Source of the DNA: Clostridium sp. K4410.MGS-306
GTDB taxonomy: Bacteria > Cyanobacteriota > Vampirovibrionia > Gastranaerophilales > Gastranaerophilaceae
Assembly: GCA_000980375.1 (NCBI GenBank)
Contig: LARD01000005.1
Coordinates: 186,001-250,000, forward strand
DNA: 64,000 bases
Direction: 5' to 3'
Both the position numbers and the translations under genes were made by a program. This document shows, piece by piece, positions 34,369 to 43,694 of this stretch (position 1 is its first letter; every line of letters starts with the position of its first letter). A model generated the notes under the pieces. It did not search any database and was not told where the DNA came from. It saw only the letters and a list, made by a program, of their open reading frames with translations.

Positions 34369-35628
34369 GTGGGTATAATAGTTCAAAAATTTGGCGGTAC
34401 ATCTGTTGCAGATACAGATAAAATCAAAAATGTTGCATCTGCCGTAATACGTGAAAAAAAGAATGGCAATGATGTAATTGTAGTTGTCTCTGCAATGGGA
34501 CACACAACAGATTACCTTGTTAAAATGGCCAGAGATATAACATCCTGCCCCAACTCACGAGAGATGGACATGCTGCTTGCAACAGGTGAACAGGTTTCTA
34601 TTGCGTTACTGACAATGGCTATTCAGGCACAGGGCTATGCTGCGGTGAGTATGAATGCTATGCAGGTGGGTATTATTACAGAATGTGTCCATTCAAAAGC
34701 AAGAATTGTTGATATCAAAACAAACAAACTCAAAGAACACCTTGATAAAGGTGAAATAATTGTTGTTGCCGGTTTTCAAGGGGTTACTCCGGATGGAGAA
34801 ATAACTACTCTTGGCAGAGGCGGTTCTGATACATCAGCTGTTGCAATTGCCGGTGCAATGAATGCTGATAGATGTGATATTTATACGGATGTTGAAGGCG
34901 TTTATACTACAGACCCAAGAATTGTGCCGTGTGCAACAAAATTAAAAGAAATATCATATGAAGAAATGTTGGAGCTTGCGCATGTGGGAGCAAATGTCTT
35001 ACATCCTCGTTCTGTTGAAACTGCAAAACAATATCAGGTGCCTTTGAGGGTTAGAAGCACCTTTAAATTAGATGATTTAGGAACTTATATAATAGGAGTT
35101 GACGAAATGGAAATTTATAAACCGGTCGCAGGGGTTGCTTCCGATTTGTCTCAAATCAGAGTTGTTATAACAGAAGTGCCAGATAGACCCGGCAATGCTG
35201 CAAAGATTTTTGAAATGCTGTCAAAATCTGATATAAGCGTTGATATGATTATTCAATCTTATGGCAGAAGCGATGACACCAACGATATAGCATTTACCGT
35301 ATGCCGTTCTGACTATGAAAGAACCATGGAATTGGTTAAAGACATTATTAAAGAAATCAATGCCTCGGGGGTTCTTGTTGATGAGGATATTGCAAAGGTC
35401 TCTATCGTAGGTGCCGGCATGGTTGACCGTCCTGGTATTGCTGCTTCAATGTTTAAAGCACTGGCAGAAAGCGGAATAAATATCAAAATGATTTCAACAA
35501 GTGAAATTAAAATAAGTTGTCTTGTTGAAAAAGAACAGTCTGATGCAGCTATCAAGGCTCTTCATACTGCATTCCATCTCGATTCTAAAGAAACTGCAGT
35601 TGTTATGGGTGATTTGCCGGATGTATAA
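34369..35628 (+). CDS. lysC: Aspartate kinase
   Basis: First step of the aspartate family (Lys, Thr, Met). It is 419 residues from a GTG start two bases after the TPR gene. The kinase domain has IVQKFGGTSVAD, LLATGEQVS and GRGGSDTSAVAIA. Two C-terminal ACT domains (about 265-410) with VPDRPGNAAKIF and VDRPGIAASMF give feedback control by lysine and/or threonine. With the DapL-like aminotransferase at 58089-59336 it fits diaminopimelate synthesis. Confidence 0.96.
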   Translation: MGIIVQKFGGTSVADTDKIKNVASAVIREKKNGNDVIVVVSAMGHTTDYLVKMARDITSCPNSREMDMLLATGEQVSIALLTMAIQAQGYAAVSMNAMQVGIITECVHSKARIVDIKTNKLKEHLDKGEIIVVAGFQGVTPDGEITTLGRGGSDTSAVAIAGAMNADRCDIYTDVEGVYTTDPRIVPCATKLKEISYEEMLELAHVGANVLHPRSVETAKQYQVPLRVRSTFKLDDLGTYIIGVDEMEIYKPVAGVASDLSQIRVVITEVPDRPGNAAKIFEMLSKSDISVDMIIQSYGRSDDTNDIAFTVCRSDYERTMELVKDIIKEINASGVLVDEDIAKVSIVGAGMVDRPGIAASMFKALAESGINIKMISTSEIKISCLVEKEQSDAAIKALHTAFHLDSKETAVVMGDLPDV

Positions 35629-35700
35629 ACTCCAGCTTAATATTTATTAAACTTTTTATAAAAACTAACAAATTTTTTAATTGAGAAGTATTGGTATGGT

Positions 35701-36558
35701 ATGCAAATGTTAATTGACAAAGAAAATAACTCTAAAGATAAGATAATTAAACCTGATTTTTCAACAAAAACAGGCAGAGAGTTTCTTGCTTTTTACTTGC
35801 AAACCAAATTTAAACAAATATTGTCTTATGATAAAAAAACTGAACGTCCGATTTTTAAAGAAATTAATCCCAATTTCATTTCTAAATTTTCAAGACGTTT
35901 GATTGAAAATCCAAATAAAAAGTTTTTGATTGGCGTAACCGGAGAATCTGCAAGCGGTAAAACCACAATTTGCAAACAAATAAAAAAAACAAGCACAGAT
36001 TTGGACTTTCCTCTTGAGTTTTTAAGTATTGATAACTATTTTAACGATATATCAGACCTTATAGCAAAGTATGGTACGTTCGATGCCTTGCGTGATAACG
36101 GTTACGATGTAGATTCTCCTGAAAGTTTCCAGCTTGACCTTTTAAAGGAAGATTTGACAAAGCTTTCAAACGGAGAAAATATCAAAGCACCGGAGTATCT
36201 TATTAACGGAACAGGTGTTAGTGTTCCTAATTCTATTCCTATTTCTGCGGAAAAATTTATTCTTGTAGAGGGAATGGCTGCTATGTACAAGGATATCAAA
36301 GACCTGTTTGATGTAAAAATTTATATTGATATTGACCCTAAAATCCAAAAAAAATGGTTTATGGAACGCGCATCTAAACGCAATCAATCTGAAGAAAATG
36401 CCTTGAAACACTGGGATTATGTTGGTGATGCTGCCGAAAAATATATAAGACCTTCAAAATCAGAGGCTGATATTATTATTAACGGTGCATCTTCGCTCGA
36501 TTATTTTTCACAAATTATTGAATTTATACATACTGCAACCAATTGTTTTATTTCATAA
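35701..36558 (+). CDS. Uridine-kinase-like P-loop NTPase
   Basis: A 285-residue protein. About 75 residues precede a P-loop GESASGKTT (about 84-92). SIDNYFND follows, as does a VEGMAAMY segment typical of the uridine kinase/phosphoribulokinase family. The C-terminus has DIDPKIQKKWFMERASKRNQ as a lid-like helix. Substrate is not evident; uridine/cytidine or a sugar is possible. The extended N-terminus is unusual for Udk. ATG codons at 35701 and 35707 are equally likely starts. Confidence 0.78.
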   Translation: MQMLIDKENNSKDKIIKPDFSTKTGREFLAFYLQTKFKQILSYDKKTERPIFKEINPNFISKFSRRLIENPNKKFLIGVTGESASGKTTICKQIKKTSTDLDFPLEFLSIDNYFNDISDLIAKYGTFDALRDNGYDVDSPESFQLDLLKEDLTKLSNGENIKAPEYLINGTGVSVPNSIPISAEKFILVEGMAAMYKDIKDLFDVKIYIDIDPKIQKKWFMERASKRNQSEENALKHWDYVGDAAEKYIRPSKSEADIIINGASSLDYFSQIIEFIHTATNCFIS

Positions 36559-36608
36559 TTAATTTTCAAAGCGGATTAAACGTAGTAATAATAAGCTTTT
36601 GCATTTTT

Positions 36609-36626
36609 AATGTTAACTTTTGTTAA
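36609..36626. promoter_or_regulatory. HLR1-like tandem repeat upstream of the RHH gene
   Basis: AATGTTAA (36609-36616) and TTTGTTAA (36619-36626) are 8-base half-sites in direct repeat with a two-base gap, the exact HLR1 geometry. Each matches 7 of 8 positions of the consensus WWTGTAAM. A 9-base perfect inverted repeat (36657-36665 with 36670-36678) lies further on. Confidence 0.4.
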
Positions 36627-36750
36627 GTAAAATATAAGAAATATATAAAAAAGACGCAATTTTTATTTCTAAAAATTGTTTATATAAGTACGAGAGATAT
36701 TAAGAGAAACAAAACAAAAGAGAGTAGAAAATCCACAGGAGGAACAATTT

Positions 36751-36939
36751 ATGTCAAGAGTACTTATTTCAATGCCCGAAAAATTCTTAGATGAAATCGA
36801 CCAGGTTGCAGACAACGAAAATCGTTCAAGAAGTGAATTGATTCGTGAAGCATTGAGAACTTACATTCACAGAAACAAAGTACGTGAAAACACACTTGCA
36901 GCCAAAAACGCTACTATCTTAGAGGCATTACTGGACTAA
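36751..36939 (+). CDS. Ribbon-helix-helix (CopG-type) DNA-binding protein
   Basis: A 62-residue protein with the MetJ/Arc/CopG fold. The strand VLISMPEKFLDEID contacts DNA, and two helices follow, with RSRSELIREALRTYI. ACAGGAGGAA sits before the ATG. It is a full-length regulator with no toxin gene beside it, so it may be a stand-alone repressor. A 192-base upstream gap with several dyads suggests regulated, perhaps autoregulated, expression. Confidence 0.88.
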   Translation: MSRVLISMPEKFLDEIDQVADNENRSRSELIREALRTYIHRNKVRENTLAAKNATILEALLD

Positions 36940-37026
36940 AAAAGCTTTAATTATCAACAAAATTCTTAAAACTAGACGCAATACTGGACTAATAGGGGAA
37001 AAGGAAATAGGTTTTATTAAAAAAAT

Positions 37027-37058
37027 GCGGTCACGATATATTCGGACCGCTTTATTTT
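37027..37058. terminator. Bidirectional terminator between the RHH gene and the glycine-zipper gene
   Basis: GCGGTC (37027-37032) pairs with GACCGC (37045-37050), with an extra CG/CG inside. T-rich sequence follows on the right and an A-run precedes on the left, so it serves both convergent genes. Confidence 0.75.
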
Positions 37059-37098
37059 ATGGTTAGTTTATTATGGTATTGGTTTATAATAGTCTATT

Positions 37099-38328
37099 CT
37101 ATTTGATAAACGGATTAGCTGAATTAGCGTTTAAAAGTGATGCTGAACCTGCTGCTTGTTTATATTGGTTCATATCGTAGTTGTATCCGTTAAATCCCGG
37201 TACAACAGGTACTCCGTTGAAAACACCGGTTGAAATATTACTATTGTTTTTATTAATCTGTTGTTCTACATTCTGTGTAGTTTGTGCTGTCTGGACTTGT
37301 TGTGCTGCTTGTGCATCCAAGATGATTTTTTCTGCTGTTGCTTTAGCCATTAATGCTTCTTCATTTTTTGGATCTTCTGCAAGTATAGATTCTGCTTGTT
37401 TAAGTGCTTCTTGTGCAAGTACTAATTTTGTAGCTGGATCATTTTCAACCTGAACAGTTGTTTCTTTAATAGCACTTTCTTTGGCCAATTCGATTTCAGA
37501 CTTGCCGGTGATTGCTTTTGCTGTTTTTGCAGCAACTGCTCCGCCAATAGCACCACCTATAAATCTACCTAAGAAACCGCCAATTGCTGTACCTACGCCA
37601 GGGCATATTGCAGTACCGATTGCTGCACCTACAGACATACCGAGTGCATCACCTGCTAACCAGCCTACTGCTCCAACGCCTACTTCTGTACCGGTTTTAG
37701 CAATTTGTTTCATACCTGATTTAAAACCTAATTGTTGGAAAGCGGGTACAACATCAGTAAATGTTTTTATTGTACCATCCATTACTGCCATAAAACCTGC
37801 ACCGGAACGTCCCATAGCTTTACCAAAACCTGTTTCTCTAAGTCTTGCGTATCCGGGAATTTTGTCCATTAATTTTCCCATACCAAAGGGAAGTCTTGCT
37901 TCGTTAGGTGTAGTTCTTGATTTAAAGAAATCTCCGTATTCTCTGTTTAAGAAGTCTCTTCCTGCGTTAACAGCCTGACCTCTTGTATATGGATATTGTT
38001 TTTTTACATTTTTAATTGTTTCAGAAAAATTCCAACCTTTAGCTGTGCCGGCTTTTCTCGCAGCTTTAAAGTTTTCAAGTTCTTGACCTGAAAGACCATT
38101 GTTTTTTAAAGCTCCGATTCCTTGAAAACCGCCCATAATACCTGCAAAAGGCAAAACTCCAACAGCTGTTTCCACAACACCAGGTTCTTGAACAGTTGCA
38201 ATAGGTTCTCCGTTAGTGAATTTTATCAGGTTTTGTATTTCATTTTTATTTAAAACTACAGCACCGGAAGCTGCTCTGTATGCTGCCGGATATGGATTAT
38301 AGTTGTAACCTGAAACACTATTCATCAT
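37099..38328 (-). CDS. Glycine-zipper protein of unknown function
   Basis: A 409-residue protein without a clear signal peptide. The middle (about 220-290) is a hydrophobic Gly/Ala stretch with GxxxG spacing, for example GAAIGTAICPGVGTAIGG and GRFIGGAIGGAVAA, as in glycine-zipper membrane or pore-forming segments. A helical charged region with EAL/AEKI patterns follows, and the tail is Gln/Asn rich. The N-terminal PYPAAYRAASGAV is unusual. Two adjacent ATGs (38328, 38325) follow AGGTAG; the frame extends further but has no RBS. I recognise no family. Confidence 0.75.
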   Translation of the reverse strand: MMNSVSGYNYNPYPAAYRAASGAVVLNKNEIQNLIKFTNGEPIATVQEPGVVETAVGVLPFAGIMGGFQGIGALKNNGLSGQELENFKAARKAGTAKGWNFSETIKNVKKQYPYTRGQAVNAGRDFLNREYGDFFKSRTTPNEARLPFGMGKLMDKIPGYARLRETGFGKAMGRSGAGFMAVMDGTIKTFTDVVPAFQQLGFKSGMKQIAKTGTEVGVGAVGWLAGDALGMSVGAAIGTAICPGVGTAIGGFLGRFIGGAIGGAVAAKTAKAITGKSEIELAKESAIKETTVQVENDPATKLVLAQEALKQAESILAEDPKNEEALMAKATAEKIILDAQAAQQVQTAQTTQNVEQQINKNNSNISTGVFNGVPVVPGFNGYNYDMNQYKQAAGSASLLNANSANPFIK

Positions 38329-38406
38329 AACTTTAACTACCTGTAATAAATCTAACCTTACATATATAAAAACAATTGAGTTAAATAAATTTCCTCTAAA
38401 ATACAA

Positions 38407-38424
38407 AATGTAAACAAATGTTAA
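38407..38424. promoter_or_regulatory. Near-perfect HLR1 element between divergent genes
   Basis: AATGTAAA (38407-38414) and AATGTTAA (38417-38424) are direct half-sites with a two-base gap, matching 15 of 16 positions of the HLR1 consensus read on the minus strand. It lies between the glycine-zipper gene and the 5'-nucleotidase gene, so it could control both. The same 16-base core recurs at 57810-57827. Confidence 0.5.
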
Positions 38425-38487
38425 CAACATGGCAAAAATTCATTATCATCTGTTTTATATTAGTGACAGAAGTGGTGGAATTCTCAT

Positions 38488-40056
38488 ATGTTTGTTAATA
38501 ACAATTTTAATCGTTTTAATTTCAAAGCCGCAGCAAATGCCGCACAATCAGATAATAACGGAGAAGTTCGGACAAGGAATCTATACGCAAATGATATGCA
38601 TGGCATTTTGAGCGGTTATAGAAAAATGATTACAGTAAGAGACAGATTTGAAGCAGAAAACAAAAAGAATCCTTCTATTATTGCTTCTACCTATCTTTCA
38701 GGTGACGGTAATGTTGGTGCAAACAGGCAAAAAAATAAACTTGTGATTGCTTTGGAAAATTTTATTAAACCAAGAGCAAAAGCACCTGGAAATCACGATT
38801 TTGATGATCAAGGCTCCAAAGGTTTGTCAGAGCTTCTTGATGCATCTAAAGTGAAAACTCTTGCTTTGAATCTTGTAACAAAACCAAACTCTGCTTTGCA
38901 AGATGATATGGATGCAGGCAGATTGGCAAAATCAATGATTTTTGAAGAAAACGGACAAAAATTCGGGGTTATAGGGTTAATACCTTCTGATTTATTTAAA
39001 AGAATAAACCAACAAAGTAAAGATAAAAGCAAAGATATTGATGTGCTTAATCTTCAAGACACGATAAAAGCTGTACAAGATGAAGTTAATAAAATGGAAG
39101 CACAGAATGTAAACAAAATTACTCTTGTATCTCATATGGGTATAGATGCTGACAAAGAAATTATCAAAAACGTTGTAGGTGTTGATATTGTTCATGGCGC
39201 TCACTCTCATGATCTGCTTAAAGGGCTTGTTCCTGGCGAAAACTATTTTATATCAAAGCGCGGCGAGCCTGTAATTATGACACAAGCCGGCAAAAACGGA
39301 CACTGGTATGGCATACTGGATGTTGTTTATGATAAAAACGGAAAAATCATAAAAGCCAAAAACGATGTAAAATCTCTTGATGATGAGACTGACAGCTTAA
39401 AAGCAGTTGTGCTTGAAAAAATGATGATTGGTGAACCTAAAAAAATCGGTGAACTTGCTCATGATGTAAAATCAATGCCGGAAACAATTCTGGATGAAAA
39501 TCCAATGTGCTCTTTCCTTTGTGATGCTTACAAAAAACTTACGGGTGCTGATATTGTTTTAAACAATGCAGGAACAATGAGAAATACCCTGCATAAAGGC
39601 GATGTTACTGACCGTATGATTATTGATATGATGCCTTATTACAATAATATCTCAACTTACAAATTGAGTGAAAAAGATATTGTAGACGCTATAAACAGCG
39701 GTATCGAAGCTACTGCGAAATATCACAGAACAGGTGCTTTGCAGGTTGCAGGCATGTCTTATGTAATAGGCAAGAACGGAAAAATTAAAGAAGCATACCT
39801 TCTCAAAGATGACGGCACTAAAGAATCTATGAATGTACAAAACCCTAGAGCCGATAAATTCTATACTGTTGCATACAATTCTTTCCTTGGTGGAGGTACA
39901 GACGGTTTAGAAATGCTTCACGCTCCGGAAAAAATGATTAAAACCTTTGATGCAAATGAAACAGACCTGTTGATAGATTATTTTAAAACCTTTGATAACA
40001 AACCTCTATCCATAGATAAAACCGGTAGAATCACTCGTGAAAAGAATCAGGTATAG
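38488..40056 (+). CDS. 5'-nucleotidase/UshA-family metallophosphoesterase
   Basis: A 522-residue two-domain enzyme. The metallophosphatase domain has NDMHGIL, SGDGN, GNHDFD, SHMGID and GAHSHD as metal ligands (first about 270 residues). The C-terminal domain, about 310-510, has NAGTMRN and FLGGGTDG as the substrate-binding part. Relatives hydrolyse 5'-nucleotides or UDP-sugars outside the cell, but no signal peptide is visible. Instead the N-terminus is Asn/Phe rich with NFKAAANAA. The start ATG follows GTGGTGGA. It converges on the AsmA-like gene with a 26-base overlap. Confidence 0.87.
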   Translation: MFVNNNFNRFNFKAAANAAQSDNNGEVRTRNLYANDMHGILSGYRKMITVRDRFEAENKKNPSIIASTYLSGDGNVGANRQKNKLVIALENFIKPRAKAPGNHDFDDQGSKGLSELLDASKVKTLALNLVTKPNSALQDDMDAGRLAKSMIFEENGQKFGVIGLIPSDLFKRINQQSKDKSKDIDVLNLQDTIKAVQDEVNKMEAQNVNKITLVSHMGIDADKEIIKNVVGVDIVHGAHSHDLLKGLVPGENYFISKRGEPVIMTQAGKNGHWYGILDVVYDKNGKIIKAKNDVKSLDDETDSLKAVVLEKMMIGEPKKIGELAHDVKSMPETILDENPMCSFLCDAYKKLTGADIVLNNAGTMRNTLHKGDVTDRMIIDMMPYYNNISTYKLSEKDIVDAINSGIEATAKYHRTGALQVAGMSYVIGKNGKIKEAYLLKDDGTKESMNVQNPRADKFYTVAYNSFLGGGTDGLEMLHAPEKMIKTFDANETDLLIDYFKTFDNKPLSIDKTGRITREKNQV

Positions 40057-43000
40057 AATTCAAAAAATCTGGCTGGGCTGATGGTTGTGATGGCTTTTGT
40101 TCATTATTTTGTTCTGTCAAAATAGCAGGTGTTTGCTTTTCAGCAGCGGCTTCTTTTTGAGATATAGCTTTTTTCTTTGTGCCTGTTGGATTTACCCAGG
40201 TAAATGATTTTACAGATTTTACACTGTCAGGGTCTCCTTCTATTACCACACGGAAATTTTTTGTCTGATATCGATAATCCGGACTCAACGCAGGAATTCT
40301 TGAAATATCCATTTCCGGAATTTCTGTATTAAAAGAATTGAATAAATTTGCTATGGCTGGTCCGTATTTTGTATGTTCATCTAAAAAGTCTTTTATTGTT
40401 ACAGTGCCTAAAAGTCCCATAGAGCTTGAAACTTCTGAGGAGACTCTGCCCAAAATTTGTAAATCTGTATAATTAGTCAATAAATTAATGCTGCCTGTTA
40501 TATACATACTCATTTGTGGACCTGATGTAAGGACGGGGTTAAGATGTGCATAACCTGACGAAAATTTAATCATACCTTTTAAATATGTTACATAACCCGT
40601 ATCCTTAGGGCTAATAGCCTGTTTTGCACTGTTAAGGCTGGCGTAAATCAGCTTTTGTGAAAGTAAATTTTGAGCATATAAAAAGTGCTCGAATCGTCCG
40701 AGAGGACCTAAATGTCCGTTTTTGACGAGAATATCGGCTCTTCCTTTTAACGTTTTCATTTGTTGTTCAAAGCTGGTGCCAAGCATATCTACAGAAGCAT
40801 CAAAGTTCAACCTGCCTGAAATTTTCTGGTCTCCCGGTAAAAAATCCTTTGCAGCAGAAGCCGCATCCATGTTTCTTCCCTGTATATCGGCATGCAACGA
40901 GTTGTATGGGAAATTGTATGTTATATTTCCGGCTGCTTTTCCTCCGTATGCATCTGCAAACATTTTGTTTATGAGCAAGATATTCTTTTTGGATGATATG
41001 TCTGCCGAGATATTCTCTGCTTTTATCTGACCGGTTTTAAAAGATTTTATGTTCACTTTTCCTGTTTTAATGATAAATGGAAATTCTGTTCCAGGACCGT
41101 ATTTTGCTTGTTCAAATAATGGCATTAATGCCATAAGATAATCCATATCAATATATTGTGAGTTCAGCTTAAGATAATTGATGTTGTTTGTCTGAAGTGC
41201 ATCTGTAGGCGCAATAGCTTCTATCGAAACATCCATGCTTTTTATTTTTAGATTATTTATTTGAGCATTGATAAAAGATTTGTTTAATGAAAGTGCAATA
41301 TTTTGTGCTTTTATAAAGTATTGAGGTATTAATACATCTGTTAAAAGTATATTGCCATTAACATTAGGTTTTTGTGCTGTACCGTTTATTATTAAATCTG
41401 CAGTTAAATCGGCTCTGGAATCCTTAATTTCCGGTAAAGATATATTCAGCTTGTCTTCTGTTGATATATGAAGATTTTCAAGCTCTGCAACAGTTGCATA
41501 ATTTTTTATTTTTCCTTTAACACTTATTGCTTTTTTTAGTTTGTTTTTATTGATTGTTTTTGTCAGTCCGTTTATTCCGTTAGCATAAAATATGGAAATA
41601 TCATCAATTGTTAAATTTGAGCCTTCCAATTTTGCTTCTGCACTAGTGAGGGTGTTTATTGCCGCAAAACTGTTGATATGAAGTGGTGTAATGTAGTTTG
41701 AATGATTTGCCAGTATGTCGATTTTGATTTTTTGTTCTCTGCTGTTTCCTGTTACTGAGGCTTTTATGGGCAAATACCCCTGTGCAAAGAGTTTTATATC
41801 TTTGGGTGCAAATGTTTTTAACAATGCTGTATCTACTGTGCCGGAGGCATTTATATTAATTGTAGGAGATTTTAAATAGTCGGTTATATTTCCTGACAAT
41901 ACAATTTTTGCATTGCCAAGGTTAATTTTGCTCGGGTTGATAGTCAGTGTTTTGTTGTCAAATTTTGCGGATAAGACCTGTGATTTTATTGTGTTTGATG
42001 AATTTGGTATGTTTTTTGATACACACAAAATGTCGTTTAGTGTGACAATGCCTGAATAGATGTTCTTGTCGGTTTTGGCATCTATTAATAATTCACGAAT
42101 ACTGATCTTAATATTATTAAGGGTTTCTGTCGCATTAAAATTGGTGATAAGCGCATTAATTTGAGGCGCAGCTTCTGTTAGCTTTCCCTGAATTTTTGTT
42201 GTAAAAGACAATTTGCCGCTTTTTACAACGAGATTTTTTTGAGGTTTAAGCATAGGGAATGCGTTCATAATGTGGTTTAGATCCAGATTGTTTGCACTTA
42301 TCAAGATATTCCCGTTGGCCTTGGAATCAATTGTTCCTTTAATTTTTACAGGCTGCTCATTTACCAGAACATCGGATTGTTTAATTTTTATGTTGTCATT
42401 GGAAAAGTCTACCAATGCATTTATTTTGTTGATTCTAAGAGGTATGCTTTTGTGCGCAATATTTGCATTGTTAACTTTAAGGCTGCCGTTAGAGTGAAGC
42501 GTTTTGAAATTTGTTTGTACTTTAAAGTCTGCACTTATAGTTCCGTCTGCTTTAAATTCGGTTAGATTATTTTTTATTTTTAAAAGCTCAAGAACTGAAA
42601 TTGTAAGCTTTTGTAGATTTGATATACTGGCCTTGGGGCAAAGGCATTTCATATCTATTTCATAGGGTTTTGTAATTTTAACATTTGCATTTATATCAGT
42701 GCTTTCATTTTTGGCCGTATAAAATTTAGAGACTACAGTTGCTTTACCTTTATCAAGATTTATGTGGAAAAAACTAGGTGGCAATGTTTGATTGCCGATT
42801 TTCATTGTGAATTTATCGATATCAATTTTTCCACTTAAATATTTAAAATTGTTGCCTTTTGCATGCACTTTCAAATCTGCATTCAAATTTGCAAAAAGAT
42901 TGTACTTGTAAAGCTCGTCCGCAGTTATATCAAACATTTTTTTATGTATGTCAATAAACATTGACTTTGGCACGGCAAGTTTGAGGTTATATTTTACATA

Positions 43001-43603
43001 CCTTTTGTCAAAACAATAAAAATCACCGCTGCTGTCAAAGTTTACGTAATGTACGTCAATGTTTTGTGAAATTTTGAAGTTGTTGCCTGCCAGCTTAAAT
43101 TTTTGGCCTGATTTTTCATCTTTTATTTTTATAATATATTTTTTTACTTTGAGCTTTGGCAGCTCTTTGGAAAAATTTATGCTACAGTTATCTGTTTTGA
43201 TATTTTTTTCAAGATATTCCTGTAAAGTTGTTTTTCCGTTTTTTAACAGTTTTGTTGATAGTTGAAACTCATCTGCTTTTATATTGTTAATCTTTAACTC
43301 TTTTTTCAAAAGATTAAAAACAGAAACTTTAACCTCAGCTTTTTTTATGTCTAAAAACTGTTTTTTATCAGGATAAAAGGCCTGAATTTCATCAGCTTTT
43401 AAAGAAACATCAAGAGTGGGTGCCACACCAAGCTTGTATTTGTGAATTACAATAATGAGCCCTGTTTCTTTTTTTACTGTATCAGTAAGAATTTTTGAAT
43501 AATCCTTGCTGTTTATAACATACGGCAAACCAAGATACAGCCCTGTATATAAAATTACCAGACACGCAATTATAAAAATTGCTGTTTTTTTTAGTATGTT
43601 CAT
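40031..43603 (-). CDS. AsmA/TamB-like large membrane protein
   Basis: A 1190-residue protein with one N-terminal transmembrane helix (about 5-27). A very long beta-strand-rich region follows, as in the AsmA-like/repeating beta-groove proteins that span the periplasm. The C-terminal AsmA domain includes LKGRADILVKNGHLGPLG and GYVTYLKGMIKFSSGY, before a Lys/Gln/Pro-rich tail. These proteins carry or organise phospholipids between inner and outer membranes. A strong SD AGGAGTGAGG precedes the ATG. It implies a double-membrane envelope. Confidence 0.88.
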   Translation of the reverse strand: MNILKKTAIFIIACLVILYTGLYLGLPYVINSKDYSKILTDTVKKETGLIIVIHKYKLGVAPTLDVSLKADEIQAFYPDKKQFLDIKKAEVKVSVFNLLKKELKINNIKADEFQLSTKLLKNGKTTLQEYLEKNIKTDNCSINFSKELPKLKVKKYIIKIKDEKSGQKFKLAGNNFKISQNIDVHYVNFDSSGDFYCFDKRYVKYNLKLAVPKSMFIDIHKKMFDITADELYKYNLFANLNADLKVHAKGNNFKYLSGKIDIDKFTMKIGNQTLPPSFFHINLDKGKATVVSKFYTAKNESTDINANVKITKPYEIDMKCLCPKASISNLQKLTISVLELLKIKNNLTEFKADGTISADFKVQTNFKTLHSNGSLKVNNANIAHKSIPLRINKINALVDFSNDNIKIKQSDVLVNEQPVKIKGTIDSKANGNILISANNLDLNHIMNAFPMLKPQKNLVVKSGKLSFTTKIQGKLTEAAPQINALITNFNATETLNNIKISIRELLIDAKTDKNIYSGIVTLNDILCVSKNIPNSSNTIKSQVLSAKFDNKTLTINPSKINLGNAKIVLSGNITDYLKSPTININASGTVDTALLKTFAPKDIKLFAQGYLPIKASVTGNSREQKIKIDILANHSNYITPLHINSFAAINTLTSAEAKLEGSNLTIDDISIFYANGINGLTKTINKNKLKKAISVKGKIKNYATVAELENLHISTEDKLNISLPEIKDSRADLTADLIINGTAQKPNVNGNILLTDVLIPQYFIKAQNIALSLNKSFINAQINNLKIKSMDVSIEAIAPTDALQTNNINYLKLNSQYIDMDYLMALMPLFEQAKYGPGTEFPFIIKTGKVNIKSFKTGQIKAENISADISSKKNILLINKMFADAYGGKAAGNITYNFPYNSLHADIQGRNMDAASAAKDFLPGDQKISGRLNFDASVDMLGTSFEQQMKTLKGRADILVKNGHLGPLGRFEHFLYAQNLLSQKLIYASLNSAKQAISPKDTGYVTYLKGMIKFSSGYAHLNPVLTSGPQMSMYITGSINLLTNYTDLQILGRVSSEVSSSMGLLGTVTIKDFLDEHTKYGPAIANLFNSFNTEIPEMDISRIPALSPDYRYQTKNFRVVIEGDPDSVKSVKSFTWVNPTGTKKKAISQKEAAAEKQTPAILTEQNNEQKPSQPSAQPDFLNSIPDSFHE

Positions 43604-43694
43604 TACCTCACTCCTTACAAATTATATAATAAATTTTAATACCTGTCATTATTGTGATATAGTGTTAAGAAACCAGTTTTAACGGGGTAGGTTT

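Noticed and set aside
36926-36986. Repeat of ACTGGACTAA at the end of the RHH gene and 50 bases later
   Set aside because: Ten bases in two copies with no flanking structure; probably chance or a small duplication without attachment-site context.
37181-37978. Plus-strand Ala/Pro-rich frames opposite the glycine-zipper gene
   Set aside because: Their composition is the expected reverse complement of Gly/Ala-rich codons, and they have no start signals.
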